Assembly (NCBI RefSeq): GCF_023078275.1
Contig: NC_062990.1
Location: 1,567,501-1,631,500, forward strand
Source of the DNA: Leguminivora glycinivorella
Lineage: Eukaryota > Arthropoda > Insecta > Lepidoptera > Tortricidae
DNA length: 64,000 nt
Direction: 5' to 3'
Shown here: piece by piece, positions 23,001 through 31,651 of the stretch
How positions within the stretch are numbered: position 1 is the stretch's first letter
Layout of the letters: each line of letters begins with the position of its first letter
Made by a program: the position numbers and the translations under genes
Notes under the pieces: generated by a model
Seen by the model: the letters and a program-made list of their open reading frames with translations, nothing else
Told to the model about the DNA's origin: nothing
The model's database searches: none

Positions 23001-25072
23001 TGTGGCCGGTCACTTACTTAGCTCATAAAAAAATCTTTTATTACAAAACCCAATTCTAGTAAAAGCGCAAACGAACGATCAAAAACTAGCACCACTAAAT
23101 GAAAACTGTACCTTATGTATGTCGAAAACTTTTTTGCAACAGTCAAGAGTTCATTTCAATTTTCAATTAAGTTTCAGGTCGAATTCGTCATTCACGCATT
23201 ACTGAATCACAGAATTGAAATTCATTTCATCTGAATTTCATAACCACAGTATAAAGAAGGAACGGACAGGGCATGCCTCTATTTGAATTTAAAAGTAGAT
23301 TTCTTGTCTCGTGTTTTTGCAAGTTAAATAAAGCGGTCCAGAGCAGAACGATATGTGCTAAATTTTTGCTATATTTAGTTTTGTATTGTCATGCAGTTTG
23401 ACTAAGGAGTGCCCTGATATTGGAGCGTATGCATTTATTTATGTATTCATATTTAATGTTTGATATTTATGATTCACCTACTCCGAAACAGACATTTATT
23501 TGCTGTCAAATGAAACAAAAATTTTTTACGCCCTTAGGGTTTCCTTTTTTTTTAAATGTACCTATTCTAAGATTTTCTTATAGTATGAATGAAAAAGTAA
23601 AATATAAAAACACCTTAAAACATTCCATGTACACATAATTATGAACATTCTATCATAGCAATTTTATCTTATTTTTTTTTAATAAATTAAATTTTGACCA
23701 AATGTTGTCTTGCAAAAAAACTCATTCATAAATAAATCTGTAAAATGTTGATTTGATATCGATTTACTATAAATGCAACAATGATGTAAGAAAATCGGAA
23801 TAATGATTAATAGCTGAATAAATTTTGATTTATTTACTCATACAGGAAATTTTTTTGGAAAAATTCAGATCAAAACGAAATTCTTTAGTATAGGTATATC
23901 TTCGTAACTGTCACATTGATCATTGACGTAAAATGCAGAACAACTTTAAGCGTGTGTAATTCCTTATTATTTGATATCTATTAAAAGACAATTGTATAAT
24001 TACAATATAACTGTAGTTACTGATACAATAAAAGCGCTGGTGGCCTAGTGGTAAGAGCGTGCAATTTCGATCCGGAGGTCGCGGGTTCGAACCCCGGCTC
24101 GTACCAATGAGTTTCAGGACTTACGAGCGAAATGTCATTTGCTATTTGCCAGTCGCTTTTCGGTGAAGGGAAACATCGTGAGGAAACCGGACTAATTCCA
24201 ATAAGGCCTAATTACCCTTTCTTTGGGTTGGAAGGTCAAATGGCAGTCGCTTTCGTAAAACTAGTGCCTACGCCAAATCTTGTGATTAGTCAAAGCGGAC
24301 CCCAGGCTTCCATGAGCCGTGGCAAATGCCGAGATAACGCAAGGAGGATGATGGTGACTGATACAATAAATAGAGAAAATAATAGTATGTATGTCAAATT
24401 AAACTAAAGTTTTATGAAAACAGGTGGCTAGCCGAATGGCACAATCGCTCACGAAACGCTCACGAAACGAAGCGCTAGTAGATATCTATCTCTATCGCGC
24501 TTGCGTATTGGCGCGACAGAGCCAGCGGCGTATCGCTTTCGTTTGGCGTCGGAGCAATGCCATTCGGCTACGGGGCCAGGACCTAACGATTAAATTTATC
24601 ATTAGAGCATTTCTTTTTTTTGCCAATAAAAAGATTTTGATTGTTTTAGGGAATTTTAGGTCAATTTTACTTTCAATCTCACTGGGAGACAAAAAGTGTC
24701 CCAGAATTTCCATACATTTTTGTTACTTTCCTCTTTTGTTACCCCATACAACATGTACGGAAAATGGTAAGAAAATAAGAAAAAATCGTATGGGACAATT
24801 TTTTTAACTATGTACTAGGATTGAAAAAGCTATTAATTCTGAGTAGAAATAACATATTTTTTTTCAAAAATATCACACTTCATAAAAGTGGCAAAAAAAA
24901 AGAAATGCTCATTAAATCAGCAAAATGTAACATGTAAGTATAATTCAATAAACTTACCAAAAGCCTTAATATTATTGTCCATCTGTTTATTATCGAGCTG
25001 TGCGTTCGCCTCGAACCCACATTGCAGCGACACTAGCGCCGCGGCGACGAGTAGCGATACTAAGTTGAACAT
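17022..25072 (-). CDS. ImpL2: ImpL2-like secreted two-Ig-domain protein (spliced, 255 aa)
   Basis: The coding parts are 25072-24958, 22385-22222, 21942-21777, 20312-20125, 19219-19088 and the stop at 17024-17022. Exon phases 1, 0, 1, 0, 0 agree at every junction and all introns are GT-AG. Residues 1-25 look like a signal peptide (MFNLVSLLVAAALVSLQ...). Ig1 has Cys72, Trp84 and Cys129. Ig2 has Cys184, Trp196 and Cys233 in a DMGEYTC motif, followed by SSFLYPARPKH at the C-terminus. Drosophila ImpL2 has the same plan: signal peptide, two Ig domains, about 267 residues, and a F(L/V)YP ending. Family members, including one I recall from Spodoptera as an insulin-binding protein, are secreted and bind insulin-like peptides, which lowers insulin signalling; the Drosophila gene is induced by ecdysone. 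The start is the first ATG in its exon. The C-terminus is the least certain part, because the stop is the first codon of the last exon. Another two-Ig secreted protein is possible but less likely. Confidence 0.85.
17069..17168 (+). mobile_element. LINE 3' tail in ImpL2 intron 5
   Basis: GGGATAAGCTCGCCTTTGTAC...GTACAATAAAGTGTTTACTACTACTAC is a lepidopteran LINE tail ending in (TAC)n. A related tail is at 60915-61010. Confidence 0.6.
17178..17375 (+). repeat. Dispersed repeat (GATACAAGTGCGGAAAA family)
   Basis: Second copy of the family at 8290-8527, in intron 5. Confidence 0.7.
17376..17832 (+). mobile_element. Microsatellite-bearing repeat, subfamily 2
   Basis: It runs from AAAAACCGGCCAAGTGCGAG to GTACGGAACCCTAAAAA with GACGGACGGACGGACAGACGG near the 3' end. 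The body differs from 10481-11068, but the ends agree. Confidence 0.7.
18254..18731. mobile_element. hAT-type MITE (478 bp) in ImpL2 intron 5
   Basis: The inverted ends share TAGAGATGGGCCGAATAT, and exact 8-bp duplications CTTAACAC lie at 18246-18253 and 18732-18739, the target size of hAT elements. The interior is rich in ATTCGGCCGAAT palindromes. No transposase is present. Confidence 0.8.
18842..18979. mobile_element. Foldback MITE
   Basis: Arms TACTCTGTCAAAC...AAAGAAAACTGTA and the inverse (TATAGTTTTCTT...GTTTGACAGAGTA) enclose a loop of about 45 nt. It lies in intron 5. Confidence 0.7.
19088..19219 (-). CDS. ImpL2: ImpL2 exon, second half of Ig2
   Basis: The acceptor TTTCCTACAG and a perfect GTAAGT donor bound 44 codons that include GDLYIKDIRW, the DMGEYTC Ig motif and the FLYP ending typical of ImpL2. 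If the donor is not used, the frame runs on for 41 unrelated codons to a TAG at 18962; that reading is less likely given the consensus donor. Confidence 0.82.
19430..19970 (+). mobile_element. LINE 3' region in ImpL2 intron 4
   Basis: A GC-rich block (19441-19600) and a tail GGTTGACTGGTAGAGAATGC, ATTAAGACCGCCATTTGTAC, GTCGTGCAATAAAGTTTAAA then (TAAA)n are seen. The tail matches a widespread lepidopteran LINE ending. No frame is left. Confidence 0.55.
20125..20312 (-). CDS. ImpL2: ImpL2 exon, first half of Ig2
   Basis: The acceptor TCTTTTCCAG and donor AGG|GTAAGG bound a 188-base exon in the phase required by its neighbours. It carries the first Ig2 cysteine (VVLPCRV) and the tryptophan (VYWQD). 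Confidence 0.85.
20318..21221. other. ImpL2 intron 3, unassigned part
   Basis: No exon-like frame with proper splice sites in phase was found between exon 4 and the MITE at 21222. A CTAGTAATTTTAAAACTAG-like palindrome near 20699 hints at decayed DNA elements. Confidence 0.4.
21222..21355. mobile_element. MITE (AGTCAACCAATTGGAACC)
   Basis: Inverted ends AGTCAACCAATTGGAACC and GGTTCCAATTGGTTGACT, about 130 bp, in ImpL2 intron 3. Confidence 0.7.
21517..21633. mobile_element. Foldback MITE at the donor of the duplicated exon
   Basis: 117 bp with ends GGCCCGTTTCTCGAAAGG and the inverse, flanked by CCTGG at 21512-21516 and 21634-21638. The target CCTGG is CCAGG on the ImpL2 strand, which is the exon/intron boundary of the duplicated exon. 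Confidence 0.75.
21634..21737 (-). pseudogene. Partial duplicate of ImpL2 exon 3
   Basis: About 103 bases match the 3' part of the exon at 21777-21942 with about 12 differences, and the frame stays open (SSDVFTCVATTEVATETASS). The duplicate keeps the Ig1 cysteine codon but lacks the first third of the exon. A 117-bp MITE sits at its splice donor and separates the CCAG from the following GT. It is probably a dead exon fragment, though it could once have been an alternative exon. Confidence 0.7.
21777..21942 (-). CDS. ImpL2: ImpL2 exon, second half of Ig1
   Basis: The acceptor TTATTTCCAG and donor CCAG|GTATGG bound a 166-base exon. It encodes YMEETNEIQAV... through the second Ig1 cysteine in DVFTCVATT. 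Its 3' 103 bases are duplicated at 21634-21737 (about 88% identical by eye). Confidence 0.82.
22222..22385 (-). CDS. ImpL2: ImpL2 exon, first half of Ig1
   Basis: The acceptor TTTGATTTCAG and donor GAC|GTGAGT bound a 164-base exon that completes a split Val codon and adds 54 codons. It carries the first Ig1 cysteine (IELRCEV) and the core tryptophan (TVQWLKNG). Confidence 0.85.
22617..22700 (+). mobile_element. Decayed Penelope-like 3' end
   Basis: ACCACGGGTAATTGTCGTTTGAAACG...ATAATTATACGCAATTAA resembles 2930-3018 with several changes that destroy the frame. It lies in ImpL2 intron 1. Confidence 0.4.
22721..23010. mobile_element. GC-rich 290-bp foldback in ImpL2 intron 1
   Basis: Arms of about 110 bp run from ACCGGCCACA through GTCTCGGGGCGCGCAACGGG to GTACATTTTGTATAGGAA and return as the inverse. 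The central 60 bp is GGCGCG-rich. The arms differ at only a few positions. Confidence 0.8.
23011..24018. other. ImpL2 intron 1, unassigned
   Basis: This is AT-rich intron sequence. One 72-codon plus-strand frame (23420-23638) has no recognisable domain and is probably chance. Confidence 0.45.
24033..24356 (+). mobile_element. HaSE-like SINE with 14-bp target duplication
   Basis: Full-length copy from AGCGCTGGTGGCCTAGTGG to GGAGGATGATGGTG. Exact duplications ACTGATACAATAAA lie at 24019-24032 and 24357-24370. The intact duplications indicate a fairly recent insertion into ImpL2 intron 1. Confidence 0.9.
24426..24577. mobile_element. MITE (GCTAGCCGAATGGCA)
   Basis: The ends GGTGGCTAGCCGAATGGC and GCCATTCGGCTACGGGGCC are inverse. 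Relatives with the CTATCTCTATCGC core are at 30711-30873 and within both arms of the 28.3-29.8 kb palindrome. Confidence 0.65.
24590..24914 (+). repeat. Dispersed repeat, copy in ImpL2 intron 1
   Basis: Blocks GGGAATTTTAGGTCAATTTT, CTCACTGGGAGACAAAAAGTG and AAAGAAATGCTCA recur inverted at 60487-60716 and 61012-61095. It ends only about 45 bp before the donor of the signal-peptide exon. Confidence 0.65.
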
Positions 25073-25112
25073 TCTATCCGACGCTAGATGGCGTTGAGTA
25101 TACAAAATTAAT
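24958..25112 (-). CDS. ImpL2: ImpL2 exon with start codon and signal peptide
   Basis: A pyrimidine-rich acceptor (CTTGTTCCAG) ends at 25113, so 25112-25073 is 5' UTR and the ATG is at 25072. There is no earlier ATG in the exon. It encodes 38 codons plus one base: a hydrophobic leader, then EANAQLDNKQMDNN. The donor is G|GTAAG at 24957. At least one more 5' UTR exon must lie upstream, above 25113, and was not located. Confidence 0.8.
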
Positions 25113-25419
25113 CTGGAACAAGTTGAGAGAGTTACGTTATATTGAGATGTTAAAAATATAAATAAATATACTTATAAAACTATCTAAGGTCCCCTAAAAG
25201 ATAAATACAATTGTGTTGTTTTGTGTTGCACACTACGATTTATAGACCTAGGATATTGGAACTAATAATAAAAATGTTGAAAAAAAAAAAACAAATGTCA
25301 CAGCTGTCAATACGATAATTATGTTTTACAAAATTAAGAAATACTTATATAATTTGGGCTACTCAATGTGTAGTACGGTGTGTAGAGGCCTAGAGACTTT
25401 CGTTTTAACTACCTACAGT
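25113..25419. other. Upstream of the ImpL2 start exon
   Basis: Intron sequence leading into the acceptor at 25113. No 5' UTR exon or promoter could be recognised here. Confidence 0.4.
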
Positions 25420-25567
25420 AATGAGGAGGCACACTGACATTTTCTCCCGCCAGGCGGCGCCTGTGCAAGTGCACAGACATGTCACTGTCATTTATATGTG
25501 TGAAAGAGAAAAAAAATCATAGGTGCCATTGGGTGCCATCAGCCACCTTTGAGTGTGCCTCCTCATT
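25420..25567. mobile_element. MITE (AATGAGGAGGCACACT)
   Basis: Ends AATGAGGAGGCACACTGACA and AGTGTGCCTCCTCATT are inverse around a 115-bp interior. Confidence 0.7.
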
Positions 25568-25632
25568 GGGAAAGGTAGGATGCTATCCGTGCTATGATGG
25601 CGCTTACCTAAATTAGGCACGAGACGTTTTTA

Positions 25633-26217
25633 GTATGTATGAGGAGTGTCTTTTCAAAAGGGCTTATTTCCATTTTTCTTTTTTTTAAACTATGAATGCA
25701 GTTTTTTTTAGTATAGAAAATTACGTGTTGTTTTGAGATTAAAGCTCGAAAAGTCTCGCCCTGCATGATCTTTAAAAAAAAGAGTAACATCAAAGTTTAG
25801 ATCACAATCATTTTGAAAAATGTGTAATGATTGTTTATGTGGATAAACCAATGTATGTAGTACAACAACATTGATATCAACTAACTTAATACAAAATCCA
25901 AAAATTAAATAAAACTATTTTAAAATAATAACGTTTACGCTACGAGGCCACAACAAAAGGGCTTAATTCCCAAAAGTTCGCATCAAAAGTGCTTAATTCT
26001 CAAAAACATATATGGTAATTACTAATTAAATATTTATTTAGGTACACATGTTACTTTTGATGTAATCATAGCATTAACGTCAACTTACAATATTACAATT
26101 TTGCAAATTAAATATTAATTTCAAAATCAATACCGTGGAATTATGTTTTTTTCGATTTCCCAAAAAAAGTTCAAAGTGGAAATAAGCCCTTTTGAAAAGA
26201 CACTCCTCGTATGTACT
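25633..26217. mobile_element. TIR element of 585 bp
   Basis: Terminal inverted repeats of about 40 bp (GTATGTATGAGGAGTGTCTT and onward) are seen, with an internal echo AAAAGGGCTTAATTCCCAAAA near 25957. No coding capacity. Confidence 0.65.
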
Positions 26218-26553
26218 TATAGGTCTTACCTACAGCCACTATTTTTTCAAATAGAACACACGAAAGCTATTTTTTCACTTTCATCACTTTCAATCCTCAC
26301 CGCTCACTTCGACCAGCCTATAACTTGTGAAATAAAACATCGAATAATACCTTCAGAATTCATTCTTAATGTATATTTTGTCGACGTTTCAAAAACGAAT
26401 ACTAAAATCGTAAATGATAGTGAAATCTGAAACTATAGGTCACGATTCCGTTTTGTATGAAAATGCAAGCTCATAATATCACTGTCGAACATAATCAATC
26501 ATTATATTCATATTAATAAAAATTACTACAACTACTATTATTAATTAGAACTA

Positions 26554-26785
26554 ATTTGTTCCGTCTATTGTCCTTTGAGTCGTCGGCAACTCGAACCCTC
26601 CTTTGAACTTATACACTCCTTTTCACCGAGTACTTATACTTAACGCAGCAAAAGGGAGTGTACAAGTTTCTAATGGGGTGGCAACGCGTATGTGGCACTC
26701 TTTTTGAGTTGCAGGCGTCCATAGGTTACGGTGACGGCTTTCCATCAGGCGGACCGTATGCTTGTTTTCCACCGACGTAGTACTT
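26554..26785 (-). repeat. LINE-like repeat (TACTACGTCGGTGG family), copy 1
   Basis: On the minus strand it begins TACTACGTCGGTGGAAAACAAGC, continues TACGGTCCGCCTGATGG and ends with GTTGCCGACGACTCAAAGG. Copies also lie at 27183-27485(-), 30121-30225(+), 51164-51955(-, interrupted), 59860-60145(-) and 63800-63940(-). Confidence 0.7.
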
Positions 26786-27182
26786 ATAAAAAAAAACTTT
26801 TTATATAATTGTATATTTATGTTAGACTCCATTTAAGGTTTTCTTTAGAATTACAAATATAGTTTGGTCACAGACGAGTTAAAGACAAAGACAGACAACT
26901 CACAGGTCAATACGCATAAGTGTGTCATAAGGCGAAGTGTGAAACTGAATACAATTAATGAGCTGAAAACAATTAATGATGATATGGATAATTCAATGTA
27001 TTTTAATATAATATTATTTTTGACATTTAGAATTTAGTCTAGAAGTTTTTAGACAGAGTATTTTTTATACAGTTTAGATTGATATAATTTTATTAATTCA
27101 ATGTAGTTTTAAAATGATGTTGTTTATTGCACCAATACTGTGATATTTAGAATAAAATGAATATTGTACATTGTTGATCATT

Positions 27183-27485
27183 TAAAAGTACTTATCGTAA
27201 GGCTGCCAGAGCTCAACGAGGGTGCGGTGTGCTGGTGACGGAATGGAAGGACCTACATAACTAAATTTGTTTCGTCTACTGTCCTTTGAGTCGTCGGCAA
27301 CCCAAACCCTCCTTGGAACTTGTACACTCTTTTTTGCTGTATACTGAACACAGCAAAAAGGAGTGTACAAGCTTCTAATGGTTTAGAAATGCGCACGTGA
27401 CACTTCTTGAGTTGCGGTGATAAGTGACGGTGACCGCTTTCTATCAGGCGGACCGTATGCTTGTTTGCCACCGACGTAGTATAAA
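27183..27485 (-). repeat. LINE-like repeat (TACTACGTCGGTGG family), copy 2
   Basis: The longest copy with 59860-60145. Both preserve a minus-strand frame with VADDSKD(S/N)RRNK...AHRTL(V/I)ELWQPY. No known domain is recognised. Confidence 0.65.
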
Positions 27486-27756
27486 AAAACAGTAGCCTTT
27501 GACGATCTATATAGTTTATTTGTCTTTGTCATTTCTTACTTGTCGGTACTTTGATAGCTGATCCGCTGATAATTCACATTTCTTACTACGTTATACGAAC
27601 GATACATGAACTCATTGAGTGTGATTTGATTTGACATACATTTCGCGATAGTAGATTTTACACTTTTTTTCTCATTCAGCAGAAAAAACTAGGAAATACA
27701 CGAGTGTAGGGCATTAAACTTGATTTTGCAAAAAGCCTAATATTGGTTTTATTTTT

Positions 27757-27825
27757 TTTACCACGGCCGTGACAAATAAGCATACGGCCCGCCTGATGGT
27801 AAGCGGTCATTTCCACCTATTTTCC
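27757..27825 (+). repeat. LINE-like repeat fragment
   Basis: Only ACCACGGCCGTGACAAATAAGCATACGGCCCGCCTGATGGTAAGCGGTCA remains of the family start. Confidence 0.55.
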
Positions 27826-27999
27826 TTAGTATCCTCAATAATTAAAATAAATATTATAAGACCTTACACATATTGACTCAGTTCCACGTAATGTTAGGGA
27901 ACCAATATAACATACAAATAAGAATTCTTAGATGATAAAGACGTGAATATTTAGAATATAATTATGTAGGTAATTATTAATTTATACTTTGACATGCAT

Positions 28000-28132
28000 G
28001 GTCTCAAATTTGTATGCCGTAAGGCGCCACATAATGAAACTGAACTGAAATGTAATGTAACAACTTATGTATCTACACCTATGTTGGACAAATAAATGAT
28101 TCTGTATTCTGTATTCTGTATTCTGAAAAATG
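28000..28132 (+). mobile_element. LINE 3' tail with (TATTCTG)n
   Basis: TTGTATGCCGTAAGGCGCCAC...TGTTGGACAAATAAATGATTC is followed by three ATTCTGT units, a typical LINE 3' end. The upstream body is absent. Confidence 0.55.
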
Positions 28133-28148
28133 GAAGTCTTACCACCTT

Positions 28149-28274
28149 AATCATAAACGTTCACTAAAGTTATCGAGCCGATAAAGTTCGTTTGTCCCTT
28201 TCTGACGTATTGGTGTGATAGAAAGGGACAAACGAACTTTGTCGGCAAAATAGCTTTAGGGAACGTTTATGAAT
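28149..28274. mobile_element. Foldback MITE next to a large palindrome
   Basis: Inverse arms ATCATAAACGTTC(A/C)CTAAAG... and AAAGTTCGTTTGTCCCTTTCT are seen. It ends where the left arm of the large palindrome begins and has no counterpart on the other side. Confidence 0.65.
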
Positions 28275-29796
28275 ATGGGGGTTAGAACACACCCATAACT
28301 CAGGAACGAATGTCTGTACTCATCATACAAATATTCGCCCTTACCGGGATTCGAACCCAGGACCGCGGCAGGGTAACTATCCACTAAACCAGACCGTAGT
28401 TGATATGCTCTAAAATCCGAAGGCCAGTCTGCCTAGCCGAAATGACAATCGTTCGGCGATCGAAACGCAGTCTCGCTCTGTCGCGCTAATACGGAAGTGA
28501 TAGAGATAGCTAAGAGACAACTGTATTATCGTAAGCGTTTGTACATTTAGCTACGTACTAAGAAACTCAACCCCAACCCAATTCATTTAAGAAATGCATG
28601 GACGATAATATATTTATTTAAGCGTATGACGTATACTTGCAGACAATTAATATTATAAGTGGGTGAATTTCTCAGCGTGATTTTTTTGTGGCGGAGCTGA
28701 TAATCATTGTGTGGGCTAATTGTTTCCGGGTTTTATTTTTTTTATGAAAACCAATCCTAAAATACTACCTTCGGCAACATTGCAAATTGTTACAAGTGTT
28801 ATGTATATTTATTTAAAAATAATTTTCCATCGAAATTCTAATTTTGGTGTAGCGTCCAGAGCCTGTTTTTAGCGGATTATTGCTATGGTAAAATCCAGTA
28901 AATCCGCAGCTATAAAGAAGACTTGCCATAACTTCATTTTTTATTACATTAAGTATATTTTAAGATGACATAAGTCAATATTATTATACAATTTGACACT
29001 TAGAACTGAGCACCAAAAGTTGTCCGGGGGAAAGAACCAATTTTGGTGGTAAGTATTGAAATCATTTTTATGGTTAAAACGAGACGGCAGCAAGACGGAC
29101 AAACGTGTCGTAACATGACCATTCAGGTTCGTTCCTGCATTTAGACATGACACAAGTGTCATACCTTGCTGGATTGGTCCGCCCCACACAAAAATATCTA
29201 ATTTTGGTGGGTCGTAATACTTTTTCCACCAAAATTGCATAAATTTGCATAAATTGCATAAATTTGCATAAATTACATAAATAATATTTTTTGCAAGGTA
29301 GTATTTTAGGATTGGTTTTCATAAAAAAAATAAAACCCGGAAACAATTAGCCCACACAATGATTATCAGCTCCGCCACAAAAAAATCACGCTGAGAAATT
29401 CACCCACTTATAATATTAATTGTCTGCAAGTATACGTCATACGCTTAAATAAATATATTATCGTCCATGCATTTCTTAAATGAATTGGGTTGGGGTTGAG
29501 TTTCTTAGTACGTAGCTAAATGTACAAACGCTTACGATAATACAGTTGTCTCTTAGCTATCTCTATCACTTCCGTATTAGCGCGACAGAGCGAGACTGCG
29601 TTTCGATCGCCGAACGATTGTCATTTCGGCTAGGCAGACTGGCCTTCGGATTTTAGAGCATATCATCAACTACTGTCTGGTTTAGTGGATAGTTACCCTG
29701 CCGCGGTCCTGGGTTCGAATCCCGGTAAGGGCGGATATTTGTATTATGAGTACAGACATTCGTTCCTGAGTCATGGATGTGTTCTAACCCCCATAT
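28273..29796. repeat. Large palindrome: 499/502-bp arms, 523-bp spacer
   Basis: 28273-28771 and 29295-29796 are inverse with only a handful of differences seen (for example CACCCATAAC versus CATCCATGAC, and one 3-nt indel near 28400). Each arm contains a GACCGGTCTGG-SINE head and a MITE of the 24426 type. The spacer 28772-29294 is unique here and includes a repeated TTTGCATAAATT motif near 29246. It is either a recent inverted duplication or an assembly artefact. Confidence 0.85.
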
Positions 29797-30118
29797 CATG
29801 TAATGAAGTCACGGTCAACTTAATTAACTTTATATATATCTAAATAGATATTGACCTTAAAATTTAACTACTGCTCAGGTATTTTTTTTCTTCTCTTATA
29901 ATTCTCTGGTTCTTTGTTTCGTGCATGAAGAAAAGTATTTTATTTTAAGTTCAGGCAAGTACCCTACCAATATAAACTTTGTCAACTTAGCCTGATTTAA
30001 ATTTAATTTTAGTTTAGAATACTGTTAATGTTAGTGTAGTGTTAAGTATTTTATAATCCATATGTTTTAGTGAGAACTTTGAAGGGGGTATATGTATGTT
30101 TACCTATACCCACTCGAA
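29797..30118. other. No feature recognised
   Basis: 29880-29960 weakly resembles 7835-7930. Otherwise nothing is identifiable. Confidence 0.4.
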
Positions 30119-30120
30119 TG

Positions 30121-30225
30121 TTTTTTTTTTTTTTTTTTATACTACGTCGGTGGCAAACAAGTATACGGCCCGCCTGATGTAAAGCGGTCACCGTAACCTA
30201 TGGAGGCCTGCAACTCAAACAGTGT
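30121..30225 (+). repeat. LINE-like repeat (TACTACGTCGGTGG family) fragment
   Basis: A T-run is followed by ATACTACGTCGGTGGCAAAC and CGGCCCGCCTGATG to CCTGCAACTC. Confidence 0.65.
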
Positions 30226-30267
30226 TGTGTTATGTTTTATGTAAATAAATAAATAATAATAAATAAA

Positions 30268-30506
30268 TATTATAGGACATTCTTACACAGATTGACTGAG
30301 GCCCACGGTAAGCTCAAGAAGGCTTGTGTTGTGGGTACTCAGACAACGATATATATAATATATAAATACTTATATACATAGAAAACATCCATGACTCAGG
30401 AACAAATATCTGTGCTCATCACACAAATAAATGCCCTTACCGGGATTCGAACCCGGGACCGCGGCGTAGCAGGCAGGGTCACTACCGACTGCGCCAGACC
30501 GGTCGT
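30268..30506 (-). mobile_element. GACCGGTCTGG-family SINE
   Basis: Full-length minus-strand copy: it reads GACCGGTCTGGCGCAGTCGG at 30506 and ends in an (AATA)n tail near 30245-30270. Confidence 0.8.
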
Positions 30507-30710
30507 CAAAATGTGCATTTATTCCTGTTTGTTTCTCCAATAAAGAAAATAAAATAAAATAAAACCGAGCGCTCGATATTTTAAAAATCGCGCCCTCCAG
30601 TTATTTTGGTAGTTATTTTATTACCAAGACAATAAAGTTGTTCATGGGCCATTAGATAAATTGTAATTAAATAAATTACTTCCTTCCATAAATTTACTTC
30701 TAAGTAAAGC

Positions 30711-30873
30711 TTGGGTACGTAAGCCAAATGGCACAAACGCTCACGAGACGAAACGCTCGTAGATATCTATCTCTATCGCTCTTGCGTATTGGCGCGGCAG
30801 CAGAGCTAGACTACCTTTCGCGGCGTTTTGTTTTCGTTTCGCGTCGCAGAAATAACATTCGGTTACGGCACCT
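30711..30873. mobile_element. MITE related to 24426-24577
   Basis: Ends TACGTAAGCCAAATGGCAC and ACATTCGGTTACGGCACC flank the TAGATATCTATCTCTATCGC core. Confidence 0.55.
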
Positions 30874-30939
30874 TCGGTCTAGCAGTAAGCATGCCAATGT
30901 ACCTGACGTGTAAAATTTTATTTTATCAATAAAGGATTG

Positions 30940-31110
30940 TTTTTTTTTTTTTTTTTATGGACTGATCGGCGATTGACCCTAGTCACACCAGTGAGAAGTG
31001 AAGACAGAGTCTAAGATGGAGCTCACCGATTCAGTAATAGCCTATTCACTCTACGTTTAAAGAGACCGAGGTCGTATTTCTCTGGGAACACCGATTGTAT
31101 TGTATTGTAT
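30940..31110 (+). repeat. Dispersed LINE-like fragment
   Basis: A T15 run leads to GACTGATCGGCGATTGACCC...GACCGAGGTCGTATTTCTCTGG then (TTGTA)n. I recall it as a common lepidopteran LINE segment; support is weak. Confidence 0.4.
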
Positions 31111-31465
31111 TGCACCTGACCAAATATATGACTATTCTCAAGAGGGCGCTGTTATTTTGAGACAGGGTATGAATAAAAAGTTTAGAGAGCATAAGCAATA
31201 ATAATCATAAATAAAGGTGGGCTCGATTCAATCTGTAAGACACGTCAAATATTAGCTCTATATAATCGTCTGCTAGTTTGACGAGAAGCTTCATAATGAC
31301 AAGAAAATTAATTAAAGGTTGAGCATATAATAAGCCTTTGCATCTATGACAGATGATTAAAGGTGCGACCACACCTCTGCTTAAAAAACGTACGGAAACG
31401 AAACGCAGTGACTTTCGTATGCGGCGCGTCGTGTTTATGTCATACAAAATTACTAACAGTACAAG

Positions 31466-31650
31466 TAAGGTACAGCGGGGCAAATCTCGACTCGCGGATT
31501 TTTTCAATTATTACACTATGATGTTGAGTTCTACATGTATCCGCTGATCACGCCTACCATATATAACCGGAGGACACTCTATTGTAAAACATGGAAAAAA
31601 CGGGCCAGTTACATTTGCCCCCCAGTCGAGATTTGTCCCGCTGTACCTTA
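31466..31650. mobile_element. MITE (AAGGTACAGCGGGGCAAATC), copy 1
   Basis: Inverted ends AAGGTACAGCGGGGCAAATC and the near-inverse at the right are seen. A second copy lies at 57031-57245. It directly abuts the TTAA element that follows. Confidence 0.7.
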
Positions 31651-31651
31651 A

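Noticed and set aside
24061..24105. tRNA gene at the SINE head (and similar heads at 5168, 12305, 30506, 44264, 48105, 52976)
   Set aside because: Each continues into the same SINE body and shows diverged or non-canonical anticodon arms, so they are promoters of SINEs rather than tRNA genes.
24424..24807. 127-codon plus-strand frame in ImpL2 intron 1
   Set aside because: It spans two unrelated repeats (a MITE and the 24590 family) and has no domain.
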